Source: Acidimicrobiia bacterium
GTDB taxonomy: Bacteria; Actinomycetota; Acidimicrobiia; Spongiisociales; ZC4RG35
NCBI GenBank assembly: GCA_017577575.1
Contig: PKRG01000029.1
Span: forward strand, 1 to 22,802
Direction of reading: 5' to 3'
Length of the DNA stretch: 22,802 nt
Position numbers and translations under genes: made by a program. The notes under the pieces are model-generated. The model was not told the DNA's origin and ran no database searches. It was given only the letters and a program-made list of their open reading frames with translations. Below, piece after piece: positions 1-7,475 of this stretch. Position 1 is the first letter of the stretch. Each line of letters starts with the position of its first letter.

Positions 1-117
1 TAGTTTAGGACCTTCTCTCTCCCTTCATGATCTGTTTTTTTTTTTTTAATTATGCGGCGTCCCCCCAGCTCTCCAACGGGTAGGTCGTCGGGAGCGTCTG
101 ATGTTGTTAAGAGACCG
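1..117. other. Sequencing adapter and flow-cell oligo (non-genomic)
   Basis: Bases 35-47 are 13 T, like the T-linker of grafted flow-cell oligos. Bases 48-76 align without gaps to the 29-nt Illumina P5 sequence (21 of 29 identical by eye). Bases 77-84 (CGGGTAGG) occupy the place of the 8-nt i5 index. Bases 85-117 align without gaps to the 33-nt Nextera read-1 adapter (27 of 33 identical; for example TCGTCGG at 85-91 and TAAGAGAC at 108-115). The lengths 29+8+33 fit exactly. Bases 1-34 are unexplained, probably low-quality sequence. Everything left of about base 118 should be treated as artefact. Confidence 0.93.
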
Positions 118-522
118 CCCGTCGACCGGGCGGTCGTCGTCGGCCAGCACCTCGGCCCTGGCCCCCGCGGCGCGGAGCACCTCGGCCACCGCTTCCAGGC
201 CCCGGCGCAGGGGCGGGTAGGGGTCGTCGACGGCGAAGCGGGCTATCCGCCCGTGGCCGGGCCGCCGCGGGGGAGTTCCCGCCTCGGGGAGGTAGGAGCG
301 GATCCCCACCACCAGCCGCCGCGCCCACGGAAAGCTCCTGTGCACGTCCGTGGCCGTCGCCGGGTCCTTGAAGGTGAAACGGAGCCGGCCGGTTCGTCCC
401 TCGGCGAGGCGCTGGTCCATCGCCCGGCGGACGTCGTCGAACGGCTCGGCGGTCGCCACGCCGATGCGGTCGAGGCCGGCGGCGAGGCCCGCCTGGAAGG
501 CACGTGCCCGCAGGTCCACCAC
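118..522 (-). CDS. queG: Epoxyqueuosine reductase QueG, N-terminal part (cut by contig end)
   Basis: QueG is a cytoplasmic cobalamin- and [4Fe-4S]-dependent enzyme that reduces epoxyqueuosine to queuosine in tRNA, the last step of Q synthesis. About 135 residues are genomic. The N-terminus shows the family pattern: GLDRIGVATAEPF, a conserved FTFKDPATATD stretch, PWARRLVVGIRSY, then LADDDRPVDG, where the family normally goes on to a DR...GWxGKN segment. That segment and both ferredoxin-like Cys clusters are missing because the sequence runs into adapter at base 117; the frame then reads 23 adapter-encoded residues to a TAA at 46-48. The start chosen is GTG at 522, 36 bp after the 59-aa Cys-rich gene on the same strand, so the two are probably co-transcribed. 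The gene should not be called a pseudogene: the break is technical. Confidence 0.82.
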
Positions 523-558
523 CCCAGCGTATGCCGTCCCCCGGGCCGAGCCGAACGC

Positions 559-738
559 TCAACCCGCCTTCGGCACCAGCCGCAGCGGCGGGCACAGACC
601 CTGGGCCGCCAGGTTGTCGAGGGCTGCGCGCTCGCTGTCGTCGATCTCGACCGGGGTCGACCCGAGGATCACCGACACGACGCAGTCGTCGCAGGCGTCG
701 GTGCCGCGCATGCAGCACGTCTCACAGTCGATGAGCAT
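559..738 (-). CDS. Small cysteine-rich protein (59 aa), conserved in actinobacteria
   Basis: The 59-residue product starts MLIDCETCCMRG and carries two CxxC pairs (C5/C8 and C16/C19, with C9 adjacent) plus C49, followed by an acidic helical stretch and a C-terminal PPLRLVP. Two CxxC pairs suggest a zinc knuckle or an Fe-S site. I recall similar short proteins in many actinobacterial genomes but know no assigned function. It lies 35 bp downstream of glgP and 36 bp upstream of queG, all on the minus strand. A promoter-like element in the 35-bp spacer (745-767) gives it its own start, with the ATG 6 nt after the -10 hexamer and no Shine-Dalgarno sequence. It was found inside a much longer open frame that is mostly a shadow of glgP; the composition and Cys pattern of this last segment mark the true gene. 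Confidence 0.78.
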   Translation of the reverse strand: MLIDCETCCMRGTDACDDCVVSVILGSTPVEIDDSERAALDNLAAQGLCPPLRLVPKAG

Positions 739-744
739 GCCGCC

Positions 745-767
745 AACGTACGGAACCGCTGGGACAG
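745..767 (-). promoter_or_regulatory. PafBC-like promoter of the Cys-rich gene/queG
   Basis: Read on the minus strand: CTGTCCCAG (759-767), an 8-bp spacer, TACGTT (745-750), then 6 nt to the ATG at 738. The RecA-independent damage promoter described in mycobacteria is TTGTCRGTG-N8-TANNNT. Here the TGTC core, the final G, the N8 spacing and TAnnnT match, while two inner positions (RG) are CC. The DUF222-HNH gene has the same layout. Function is inferred. Confidence 0.5.
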
Positions 768-773
768 AAACTC

Positions 774-2894
774 TCAGCCGCGGGCGAGCGGCAGGTAGGC
801 GCGCTGCAGATACTCGGCGACCATGCGGTCGGACGAGAACCGGACCAGGGACGAAGTGATCGAGCGGCGCATCTTCTCCACCCACGCCTTGGGGATGCCG
901 TCGTCGCCCCGGTCGTAGTAGAGCGGCGCCACCTCGTCGGCGAGCACCCGGTAGAAGTCGTCGGCGTCGTGGCGGTCGGCGGCCTCGTAGTCGTCGAATG
1001 GCTCGGCGTGGCCGAAGGCCCACCCGTTTTCGCCGTCGTAGCCTTCCGCCCACCACCCGTCCAGCACCGACAGGTTCAACACCCCGTTCATCGCCGCTTT
1101 CATGCCCGACGTCCCCGAGGCCTCCATCGGCGGACGGGGGTTGTTGACCCACACGTCGCTTCCCTGGACGAGGAAGCGGGCCATCCGGGCGTCGTAGTCC
1201 TCGACCACGAACAGCCGCCCCGCCAGGCCGGGGGTGCGGGAGAGCTCGACGAGGTGGCGGATGAGCGCCTGGCCGTGCTCGTCGGCGGGGTGGGCCTTGC
1301 CGGCGAAGATCAGCTGGATGGGCCGTGCCTCGCTGGCGGCTATCGAGACGAGGCGATCGACGTCCCGGAACATCAGAGTCGCCCGTTTGTAGGTGGCGAA
1401 CCGGCGGGCGAAACCCAGGGTGAGGACGTCCGGTGACAAGAGACGGTCCACGGCTCGCAGGTCGTCGGGGCTGCCGCCGTGACGGGCGATCTGGCGTTGG
1501 AGCCGGCCGCGGACGAACGTGACCAGCACCTCCTTGCGCACCTGGTGGAGGTTCCACAGCTCTTCGTCCGAGAGGGCGTCGACCTGTTCCAGGTCCTCGG
1601 GGTGCTCCAGCAGGTGCACGGACCAGCCGCTGCCGAAGCGGCTCCGCAACAGCCGCGACGCTCCCCGGCCCACCCACGTCGGCGGATGGACGCCGTTGGT
1701 GATCGCTTCCGCCTCGTGGCCGATCAGCCACGACCAGTCGCGGGTCACCACCTCGCCGTGCCGCTGGGAGACGCCGTTGACGAACGACGAGAAGCGGATG
1801 GCGAGGGCACCCATGTCGAACAGGTTCGGGTCGTGCGCCCGGGCCAGCTCGCCCAGGCCGGCCATGTCGACTCCCAGGCGGGCGGCCCACGGCGGAAGGT
1901 ACTTGTCGGGGATGGCCCGCTCGAACGTCTCGTTGCCGGCGGGAACGGGCGTGTGCAAGGTGAAGACGGTGCGGCGGCGGATCGCCTCCCGGGCCTCTTC
2001 CAGCGTCGACCCGGCCTCCACGAGGCGGGCGGCGCGCTCGATGACGGACAGGGCGGCGTGGCCCTCGTTGGCGTGCCACACCGCCGGCTCGATCCCGAGG
2101 GCGTCGAGGACCCGGACGGCGCCGACACCGAGCACCAGCTCCTGGAGGAACCGCATCTCCCGGCCCCGGACGTACAGCGTATGGGTGATCGGCCGGTCGG
2201 CCGGGTCGTTCTCGGGGAGGTCGGTGTCCAAGAGGATGAGCGGAACCCGTCCCACCGCCAGGCGCCACGCGGCCACGGCGACCGACCGCCCCGGGAGCTC
2301 GACCTCGACGTGGAGCTGGCCACCGCCGGGCGCCGCCACCGGGTTGATGGGGAGCCGATGCTCGTCGAGCACCGGTGAGATGTGCTGCTGGTCGCCGTCG
2401 GCGTCGATCTCCTGGCGGAAGTAGCCCCGGCGGTAGAAGAGGCCGACACCGACGAGGGGGATGCCCAGGTCGGAAGCCGACTTCAGGTGGTCGCCGGCGA
2501 GGATCCCCAGGCCCCCCGAGTAGAGGGGGATCGTGTTGTGGACGCCGAACTCGGTGCACAGGTAGGCCACCGGCGCCTCGAGGTCGCCGCCGTGGCGGGT
2601 GTACCAGGTGTCCTCGGCGCCCAGGTACTCGTCGAATCGCCGGACCGCCTCCCGGTACCGCTCCTGGACGTTCTCCCGGGACTCCAGCTCGGTCCAGCGG
2701 TGCCGTTCGGTGCGGTGGAGGATGTCGATCGGGTTGTGGGTCGCCTCCCACTGGTCTGGGTCGATCGCCGACCACAGGGCGCGACCGGTGTCGTGCCACG
2801 TCCACCAGAGGTTGTGGGCGATGTCGACCACCCGGTCGAAGGACCGGGGCACGGGGAACTCGACGTGGTTGATCACAGGGATACGGGACAGCAA
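774..2894 (-). CDS. glgP: Alpha-glucan (maltodextrin/glycogen) phosphorylase, GT35 short form
   Basis: This 706-aa enzyme would release glucose 1-phosphate from glycogen or maltodextrin by phosphorolysis, using pyridoxal phosphate. The first ~100 residues (AHNLWWTWHDTGRALW) are the DUF3417-type N-terminus of the short bacterial/archaeal phosphorylases. Next come the glucan-phosphorylase core motifs: TEFGVHNTIPLYSGGLGILAGDH, HANEGHAALSVIERA, FTLHTPVPAGNETF, ITNGVHPPTW, KRATLMFRD, and the cofactor site SGTSGMKAAMNG, with the PLP lysine at about residue 599 (codon 1098-1100). Length fits the short subfamily (~700-850 aa). The start is TTG at 2894 with a weak GAG-type ribosome site; a TATTCT hexamer at 2923-2928 on this strand would place the transcript start ~20 nt upstream. 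It is divergent from ilvD across an 80-bp spacer. Confidence 0.92.
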   Translation of the reverse strand: MLSRIPVINHVEFPVPRSFDRVVDIAHNLWWTWHDTGRALWSAIDPDQWEATHNPIDILHRTERHRWTELESRENVQERYREAVRRFDEYLGAEDTWYTRHGGDLEAPVAYLCTEFGVHNTIPLYSGGLGILAGDHLKSASDLGIPLVGVGLFYRRGYFRQEIDADGDQQHISPVLDEHRLPINPVAAPGGGQLHVEVELPGRSVAVAAWRLAVGRVPLILLDTDLPENDPADRPITHTLYVRGREMRFLQELVLGVGAVRVLDALGIEPAVWHANEGHAALSVIERAARLVEAGSTLEEAREAIRRRTVFTLHTPVPAGNETFERAIPDKYLPPWAARLGVDMAGLGELARAHDPNLFDMGALAIRFSSFVNGVSQRHGEVVTRDWSWLIGHEAEAITNGVHPPTWVGRGASRLLRSRFGSGWSVHLLEHPEDLEQVDALSDEELWNLHQVRKEVLVTFVRGRLQRQIARHGGSPDDLRAVDRLLSPDVLTLGFARRFATYKRATLMFRDVDRLVSIAASEARPIQLIFAGKAHPADEHGQALIRHLVELSRTPGLAGRLFVVEDYDARMARFLVQGSDVWVNNPRPPMEASGTSGMKAAMNGVLNLSVLDGWWAEGYDGENGWAFGHAEPFDDYEAADRHDADDFYRVLADEVAPLYYDRGDDGIPKAWVEKMRRSITSSLVRFSSDRMVAEYLQRAYLPLARG

Positions 2895-2922
2895 GAGAGG
2901 CGCTCGATGGTCGGGAGTTCCG

Positions 2923-2967
2923 AGAATAGGGTCGCGGTGACCCGTGTCGGTCCTGGCACCATATCAT
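2923..2967. promoter_or_regulatory. Divergent glgP/ilvD promoter region with central palindrome
   Basis: Minus-strand -10 candidate TATTCT (2923-2928) faces glgP. Plus-strand -10 candidate TATCAT (2962-2967) ends 7 nt before the ilvD ATG, implying a leaderless ilvD mRNA. Between them lies an interrupted inverted repeat GGGTC-GCGGT-GACCC (2929-2943), a possible operator touching both promoters. A TGTCGG at 2945-2950 lies 13 bp upstream of TATCAT. Confidence 0.45.
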
Positions 2968-2974
2968 CACCACC

Positions 2975-4642
2975 ATGACCCACAAGATCCACTCCCAGGA
3001 TGTGACCGAAGGTCCCGCCAAGGCCGCGGCCCGAGCGATGCTGCGGGCGGTCGGCCTCAGCGAGGAGGACTTCTCCAAACCGCAGGTGGGAGTGGTGTCG
3101 GCCGGCAACGAGGTGACTCCCTGCAACCTGAGCGGCCCCGAGCTGGCCGCGGCGGCCAAAGAGGGCGTCATCGCCGCCGGGGGAGTGGGTCTGACGTTCG
3201 CCACCATCGCCGTGTCCGACGGCATCTCGATGGGTCACGAGGGGATGCGCGCATCGCTCGTGTCCCGGGAGGTCATCGCCGACTCGGTCGAGCTGGTGAT
3301 GCACGCCGAGCGGTTCGACGCCATGGTGACCATCGCCGGCTGCGACAAGTCGCTGCCGGGGATGCTGATGGCGGCCGCCCGCCTCAACCTGCCGGCGGTG
3401 TTCCTCTACGGAGGCTCCAGCCTCCCCGGTCGCTACCGGGGCCGCGACATCTCGATCGTCGACGTGTTCGAGGGCATCGGCGCCCTGTCCGAGGGGCGGA
3501 TCGAAGAGTCCGACCTGCTCGAGCTGGAGCGGAGCGCCTGTCCCGGCGCCGGCTCGTGCGCCGGCATGTTCACCGCCAACACGATGGCGTCGGTGGGGGA
3601 GGCGATCGGCATGTCGCTTCCCGGCTCGGCGTCGGTGCCGGCAGTCGACCCGCGCCTGCGGGAATACGCCCGCCGGTCCGGCGAGGCTGCCATGCGCCTG
3701 CTCGAGGAGAACATCCGGCCCCGCCAGATCATGACCCGCCCGGCGTTCGAGAACGCCATCACCACGGTGATGGCGCTCGGGGGCTCCACCAACGCCGTCT
3801 TGCACCTGATGGCCATCGCCCACGAGGCAGGCGTGGAGCTGGAGCTCGAGGACTTCGACCGGATCAGCCGCCGCACCCCCCACATCGGCGACCTGAAGCC
3901 TTTCGGCCGCTACCACATGGTCGATCTCGACCGGATCGGTGGGGTGCCGGTGGTGCTGAAGGCGCTGCTCGACGAGGGCCTGCTCCACGGCGACGTGCTC
4001 ACCGTCACCGGCAAGACCCTGGCCGAGAACGTGGCCGACGTCGAGTTCCCCGCCGACCAGGACGTCATCTATCCGCCTTCGAACCCGATCGCCTCCGAAG
4101 GCGGCATCGCCGTCCTCCGCGGCACGCTCGCCCCCCAGGGCGCGGTGGTGAAGGTGGCGGGCATCGAGTTGGACGAGTTCGAAGGGCCGGCCCGTGTCTT
4201 CGACGGCGAGCAGGCCGCCCTCGAGGCCCTGTTCAACCACCAGATCCGCCCCGGTGACGTGGTGGTGATCCGCACCGAAGGCCCCAAGGGCGGGCCGGGC
4301 ATGCGGGAGATGCTCCAGATCACCGCCGCCATCAAGGGCGCCGGCCTCGGAAAAGACGTCCTGTTGGTCACCGACGGGCGATTCTCCGGCGGCACCACCG
4401 GCCTGTGCATCGGCCACGTCGCCCCCGAATCGGAGGTGGGTGGCCCGATCGGCCTCGTCCAGGACGGCGACACCATCCGGGTGCGCCTCTCCACCCGCAC
4501 TCTCGACCTGATGGTGGACGAGGAGACGCTGGCGGAGCGGCGGGCCGACTGGAAGCCCCACGAGCCCCGCTACACGTCGGGGGTGCTGGCCAAGTACGCC
4601 CGCCTCGTCGGCTCTGCCGAGCACGGCGCCGTGACCAGCTGA
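2975..4642 (+). CDS. ilvD: Dihydroxy-acid dehydratase
   Basis: IlvD dehydrates 2,3-dihydroxy-isovalerate and 2,3-dihydroxy-3-methylvalerate to the 2-keto acids in valine, isoleucine and leucine synthesis (cytoplasm, Fe-S and Mg2+ dependent). The 555-aa protein has the full IlvD/Edd length. The three predicted [2Fe-2S] ligands are present: C50 (TPCN), C123 (GCDKSLPG) and C195 (GAGSCAGMFTANTM), which fits the [2Fe-2S] rather than the [4Fe-4S] form. The C-terminal catalytic segment DGRFSGGTTGLCIGH carries the general-base serine S471. The start ATG has no clear ribosome site but follows a TATCAT hexamer by 7 nt, so the mRNA is probably leaderless. No other branched-chain amino acid gene lies nearby. 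IlvD rather than Edd is chosen for overall motif agreement and absence of Entner-Doudoroff neighbours. Confidence 0.95.
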   Translation: MTHKIHSQDVTEGPAKAAARAMLRAVGLSEEDFSKPQVGVVSAGNEVTPCNLSGPELAAAAKEGVIAAGGVGLTFATIAVSDGISMGHEGMRASLVSREVIADSVELVMHAERFDAMVTIAGCDKSLPGMLMAAARLNLPAVFLYGGSSLPGRYRGRDISIVDVFEGIGALSEGRIEESDLLELERSACPGAGSCAGMFTANTMASVGEAIGMSLPGSASVPAVDPRLREYARRSGEAAMRLLEENIRPRQIMTRPAFENAITTVMALGGSTNAVLHLMAIAHEAGVELELEDFDRISRRTPHIGDLKPFGRYHMVDLDRIGGVPVVLKALLDEGLLHGDVLTVTGKTLAENVADVEFPADQDVIYPPSNPIASEGGIAVLRGTLAPQGAVVKVAGIELDEFEGPARVFDGEQAALEALFNHQIRPGDVVVIRTEGPKGGPGMREMLQITAAIKGAGLGKDVLLVTDGRFSGGTTGLCIGHVAPESEVGGPIGLVQDGDTIRVRLSTRTLDLMVDEETLAERRADWKPHEPRYTSGVLAKYARLVGSAEHGAVTS

Positions 4643-4668
4643 GTCGAGGCTCCGGCGCAGGCCGGCCC

Positions 4669-4674
4669 TAATCT
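4669..4674 (+). promoter_or_regulatory. -10 element TAATCT, leaderless start
   Basis: TAATCT lies in the 38-bp gap after ilvD and ends 6 nt before the GTG at 4681, so transcription would begin at or beside the start codon. No good -35 hexamer is seen. Confidence 0.42.
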
Positions 4675-4680
4675 CAGAAC

Positions 4681-4995
4681 GTGGTCAAGGTCTACGCGGT
4701 GGTGCTGGTCGTCGGGGTGGTCGCCCTGTTCGCCTGGGTGATCGCCCGGGCGTTCGCCGTCAACATCGAACGGCCCTCGATCGACCCGGAGGAGAGATTC
4801 GGGGTCCGCGGCCGCCGGGTGGTGGCGGCCATGGTCGGCTTCGGGATGGCCGGGATGTCCGCCGAGTTCTCGCCCCTCGGCATCCCCTGGCCGCTGGCCC
4901 TGGCGCTGGCGCTGCTGGGGGCGGCCGCCGCCGTCTGGTACGCCGGGTGGGCCGGCCGCGACGACCCGGCGTCCCCCGAAACGGAGATCGGCTAG
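4681..4995 (+). CDS. Small membrane protein, unknown function
   Basis: The 104-aa product has about three hydrophobic segments (roughly residues 5-24, 47-61 and 70-90) and a short charged tail ending ETEIG. The first loop (NIERPSIDPEERFGVRGRR) is charged, and the C-terminal part is Ala/Leu/Trp-rich. I do not recognise a named family. The start is GTG, chosen because the protein runs directly into the first membrane segment and a TAATCT hexamer precedes it by 6 nt. Only 2 bp separate its stop from the next start, so it is likely co-transcribed with the metallophosphoesterase. Confidence 0.75.
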   Translation: MVKVYAVVLVVGVVALFAWVIARAFAVNIERPSIDPEERFGVRGRRVVAAMVGFGMAGMSAEFSPLGIPWPLALALALLGAAAAVWYAGWAGRDDPASPETEIG

Positions 4996-4997
4996 GC

Positions 4998-5777
4998 GTG
5001 CTCGTCGTCTCCGACGTGCACGGCGAATTCGAGGCTCTCGCCCGTCTGGCGGCGACCGGCGAGACCCTCCTGGTCCTCGGCGACGTCGTGAACCTCATCG
5101 ACTACCGCACCGGCGAGGGGATCATCTCCGACGTCATGGGCGAGGAGTTCGGCCGTCGGGTGTCCCAGCACCGGGGCGACTCCGACTACGAGGCGATGCG
5201 GGCCCTGTGGGCCGAGGGGATGGCCGGACGGGCCGAGGAGCTGCGGGCGGCGATGGCCGAGGGGGTCAGGAAACAGTACGCCGCCTTCCGGGAAGCCGTC
5301 GCCGGCGCGGTCGGCTACGTCACCTACGGCAACGTCGACACCCCCGAGCTGCTGGCCGAGTACCTGCCGGAAGGGATGCGCTTCGTCGACGGCGAGGTGG
5401 TGGAGATCGACGGGCTCACGTTCGGCTTCGCCGGAGGGGGCATCGCCACCCCCGGCCGGGGCAGGGGAGAGGTGACCGAGGAGGCGATGGCCGAGAAGCT
5501 GGAGAAGATGGGCCCGGTCGACGTCCTGTGCACCCACCTCTCGCCGGCCGTCCGGCCCCTCCACTACGACGTGATCACCGGCCGGCTGGAGCGCTCCTCG
5601 CGGCCGATCCTCGAGTACATCCTCGAGTACCAGCCGAGATTCCACCTGTTCGGCGACATCCACCAGCCCCAGGCCACCCGGTGGCGGGTCGGCTCGACCC
5701 TCTGTCAGAACGTCGGCTACTTTCGGGCTACGCGACGGGCGTTTCGCTTCGATCCGGCGGCTGCCATCGCTAGCTGA
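4998..5777 (+). CDS. Calcineurin-like metallophosphoesterase
   Basis: This 259-aa cytoplasmic phosphoesterase shows the metal-binding blocks of the calcineurin-like superfamily in order: SDVHGE (D6, H8) at the very N-terminus, VLGDVVN, YGNVDTP, CTHLSPAVRP and FGDIHQPQ. Such proteins hydrolyse phosphomono- or diesters with two metal ions; the substrate cannot be read from the sequence. An insert of about 65 residues after GDV (EEFGRRVSQHRGDSDYEAMRAL onwards) is predicted helical and may form a cap. The GTG at 4998 is chosen because it places SDVHGE at the usual distance from the N-terminus; frames upstream are open but overlap the preceding gene. It follows the small membrane protein by 2 bp. 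Confidence 0.87.
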   Translation: MLVVSDVHGEFEALARLAATGETLLVLGDVVNLIDYRTGEGIISDVMGEEFGRRVSQHRGDSDYEAMRALWAEGMAGRAEELRAAMAEGVRKQYAAFREAVAGAVGYVTYGNVDTPELLAEYLPEGMRFVDGEVVEIDGLTFGFAGGGIATPGRGRGEVTEEAMAEKLEKMGPVDVLCTHLSPAVRPLHYDVITGRLERSSRPILEYILEYQPRFHLFGDIHQPQATRWRVGSTLCQNVGYFRATRRAFRFDPAAAIAS

Positions 5778-5805
5778 CCGTCCGTTTGCGCAGCGCACAC
5801 AGGCG

Positions 5806-5833
5806 TTAGCAAATCGCGAGCAGCGAGTACGAT
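5806..5833 (+). promoter_or_regulatory. Promoter of the SRPBCC-ArsA-ROK operon
   Basis: TTAGCA (5806-5811), a 16-bp spacer and TACGAT (5828-5833) form a plausible housekeeping promoter. The first ATG (5842) lies 8 nt after the -10. A near-perfect palindrome TGCGC-A-GCGCA (5787-5797) sits just upstream of the -35 and could bind a regulator. AGGAGG at 5835-5840 is too close to the ATG at 5842 and rather far from the in-frame ATG at 5854. Confidence 0.5.
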
Positions 5834-5841
5834 TAGGAGGG

Positions 5842-6297
5842 ATGAAACCGGCGATGGCAGAGAGCACAGTCCATTCGATCGAGATCGACGCCCCCGCCGC
5901 CGCCTGTTTCGAGGTCGCGGCCGACGTCGAGTCCTACCCGGAGTGGGCGGCGGGCGTCAAGCAGGTGGAGGTCCTCGAGGAGGACTCCGAGGGCCGGCCG
6001 CTGCGGGCGGCTTTCGTGCTCGAAGGCTTCGTCAAGGAGATCTCCTACGAGCTCACCTACGACTACGACCCCCCGCACCGGATGTCGTGGAGGGCCGACC
6101 CCAGCCCCGACATCGCCATGCTCGAGGGCTCCTACACGTTCAACGAGACCGAGGAAGGCGCCACCGAGGTCGTCTACGCCCTTTCGGTCATCCCCTCGTT
6201 CAACCTCCCCGGTTTCGTCCGGCGCCAGGCCGAGAAGCAGATCGTCACGACCGCCCTGCGAGGACTGCGCAGACGGGTGCAAGAGCGCGTCACCTGA
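5842..6297 (+). CDS. SRPBCC-fold protein (polyketide cyclase/START-like)
   Basis: The 151-aa product matches the SRPBCC (Bet v1-like/START) fold: an N-terminal strand STVHSIEIDAPAAACFEVAADVESYPEW, an acidic mid region, the turn YDPPHRMSWRAD, and a long C-terminal amphipathic helix (FVRRQAEKQIVTTALRGL) expected to close a hydrophobic cavity. The members closest in pattern bind lipids or other hydrophobic ligands; the ligand here is unknown. Two starts are possible: ATG 5842 (leaderless, 8 nt after TACGAT) and in-frame ATG 5854 (MAEST..., the usual homolog N-terminus). It is the first gene of the operon and ends 2 bp before the ArsA-like gene. Confidence 0.83.
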   Translation: MKPAMAESTVHSIEIDAPAAACFEVAADVESYPEWAAGVKQVEVLEEDSEGRPLRAAFVLEGFVKEISYELTYDYDPPHRMSWRADPSPDIAMLEGSYTFNETEEGATEVVYALSVIPSFNLPGFVRRQAEKQIVTTALRGLRRRVQERVT

Positions 6298-6299
6298 CG

Positions 6300-7475
6300 A
6301 TGGCCGTGCGCATCGTCCTGGTGACGGGCAAAGGCGGGGTGGGAAAGACCACCGTCGCCGCCGCCACCGCCCTCGCCTCCGCCGATGCCGGCCACCGCAC
6401 GCTCGTCTCGTCCACCGACCCGGCCCATTCGCTCGCCGACGCCTTCGACGTGGAGCTGGCCGACGACCCCACCGAGATCGCCCCGGGCCTCTTTGGCCAG
6501 CAGATCGACACCCAACGGCAGCTCGACAGGTATTGGGGGACGATCCGCGACCAGCTCATGAACGTCCTCGACTGGGGCGGGGTGTCGGGCCTCGAAGCCG
6601 AGGAGTTCCTGGTGTTCCCCGGCATGGACGAGCTGTTCGCCCTCCTCGAGGTCAACCGGCACGCCCGGTCGGGCGCTTACGACGCCATCGTCGTGGACTG
6701 CGCCCCCACCGCCGAGACCCTCAGGCTGCTCTCCCTGCCCGAGGTCCTCTCCTGGTACTTCGAGCGGATCCTCCCCACCGAACGGCGCATCCTCCGCGCC
6801 GCCCGGCCGCTCCTCACCCGGGTGACGGATCTGCCCGTGCCCGAAGAAGGGGTGTTCGACGCTGCCACCACCGTGTTCAGCGGCATCGAACAGGTGAAGG
6901 AGCTGCTCGCCGATCCCGAGGTAACCTCCGCCCGGTTGGTCGTCAACCCCGAGAAGATGGTCATCGACGAGGCGCGCCGCACGTACACCTACCTGTCCCT
7001 CTTCGGCTACGGCGTCGACGGCGTCGTCGTCAACCGCGTGCTTCCCGAGCAGGTCTCCGACCCCTACTTCTCGCGGTGGCGCACCATCCAGAAATCCCAC
7101 CTCGACACCGTCGACGCCGCGTTCGCCGACGTGCCCCGGCTGCGGCTCCGCCTGTTCGACGAGGAGATGGTGGGAGTCGGGCGGCTGCGGACCATGGCCG
7201 AAGAGCTCTACGGCGACGCCGACCCGGTTCTCGACTTCAGGGCTCGCAACCCGTTCCGGGTGGAAGACCGCGACGGCGAGGTGGTCCTGGAGATGGCCGT
7301 GCCGTTCGCAGACAAGGGCGACCTCGACGTCTACCGTCACGGCAACGAGCTCTTCATCCAGGTCGGCCCCTACCGGCGCTCGTTCCTGCTGCCCGACAGC
7401 CTCCACCGCCGCCAGGTGGCGGGAGCCAAGCTCGCCGACGGTGTCCTGTCCATCCGGTTCGGGGAGGTGACATGA
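6300..7475 (+). CDS. ArsA/Get3-like ATPase with C-terminal HSP20-like domain
   Basis: The 391-aa protein begins with a deviant Walker A loop, TGKGGVGKTT (residues 9-18). Then come SSTDPAHSLADAF (switch I type), the DCAPTAETLRLLSLP block (switch II/Walker B region) and a hydrophobic, helix-rich middle. Roughly the last 75 residues (EVVLEMAVPFADKGDLDVYRHGNELFIQVGPYRRSFLLP...) look like the alpha-crystallin/HSP20-like domain found at the end of many actinobacterial ArsA homologs. Family knowledge: ArsA/Get3 ATPases dimerise through ATP and pass metalloids or hydrophobic proteins. There is no ArsB, ArsR or ArsD nearby and no obvious Cys triad, so arsenite export is unlikely; handling of a hydrophobic client is more plausible but inferred. 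It starts with ATG 2 bp after the SRPBCC gene and its stop overlaps the next start (ATGA). Confidence 0.86.
   Translation: MAVRIVLVTGKGGVGKTTVAAATALASADAGHRTLVSSTDPAHSLADAFDVELADDPTEIAPGLFGQQIDTQRQLDRYWGTIRDQLMNVLDWGGVSGLEAEEFLVFPGMDELFALLEVNRHARSGAYDAIVVDCAPTAETLRLLSLPEVLSWYFERILPTERRILRAARPLLTRVTDLPVPEEGVFDAATTVFSGIEQVKELLADPEVTSARLVVNPEKMVIDEARRTYTYLSLFGYGVDGVVVNRVLPEQVSDPYFSRWRTIQKSHLDTVDAAFADVPRLRLRLFDEEMVGVGRLRTMAEELYGDADPVLDFRARNPFRVEDRDGEVVLEMAVPFADKGDLDVYRHGNELFIQVGPYRRSFLLPDSLHRRQVAGAKLADGVLSIRFGEVT

Noticed and set aside
35..47. T13 run as an intrinsic terminator
   Set aside because: It has no stem before it and sits directly against the P5 adapter match.
46..522. queG as a natural pseudogene or a short 158-aa protein
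   Set aside because: The last 23 residues are encoded by adapter sequence; the break is a library artefact, not a mutation.
559..3225. 888-codon open frame on the minus strand as one large protein
   Set aside because: Most of it is a Pro/Arg-rich shadow of glgP in another frame; only its last 59 codons look like a gene.
4681..5777. Branched-chain amino acid operon continuing after ilvD
   Set aside because: The following genes are a small membrane protein and a metallophosphoesterase with a separate -10 element; no ilvB, ilvN, ilvC or leu genes are present.
5943..7475. N-terminally extended 510-aa ArsA protein
   Set aside because: Residues before ATG 6300 are a low-complexity shadow of the SRPBCC gene.
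6300..7475. Arsenite-efflux ATPase (ars operon)
   Set aside because: No arsB, arsR, arsC or arsD nearby, no metalloid Cys triad, and an HSP20-like C-terminus typical of non-arsenic homologs.
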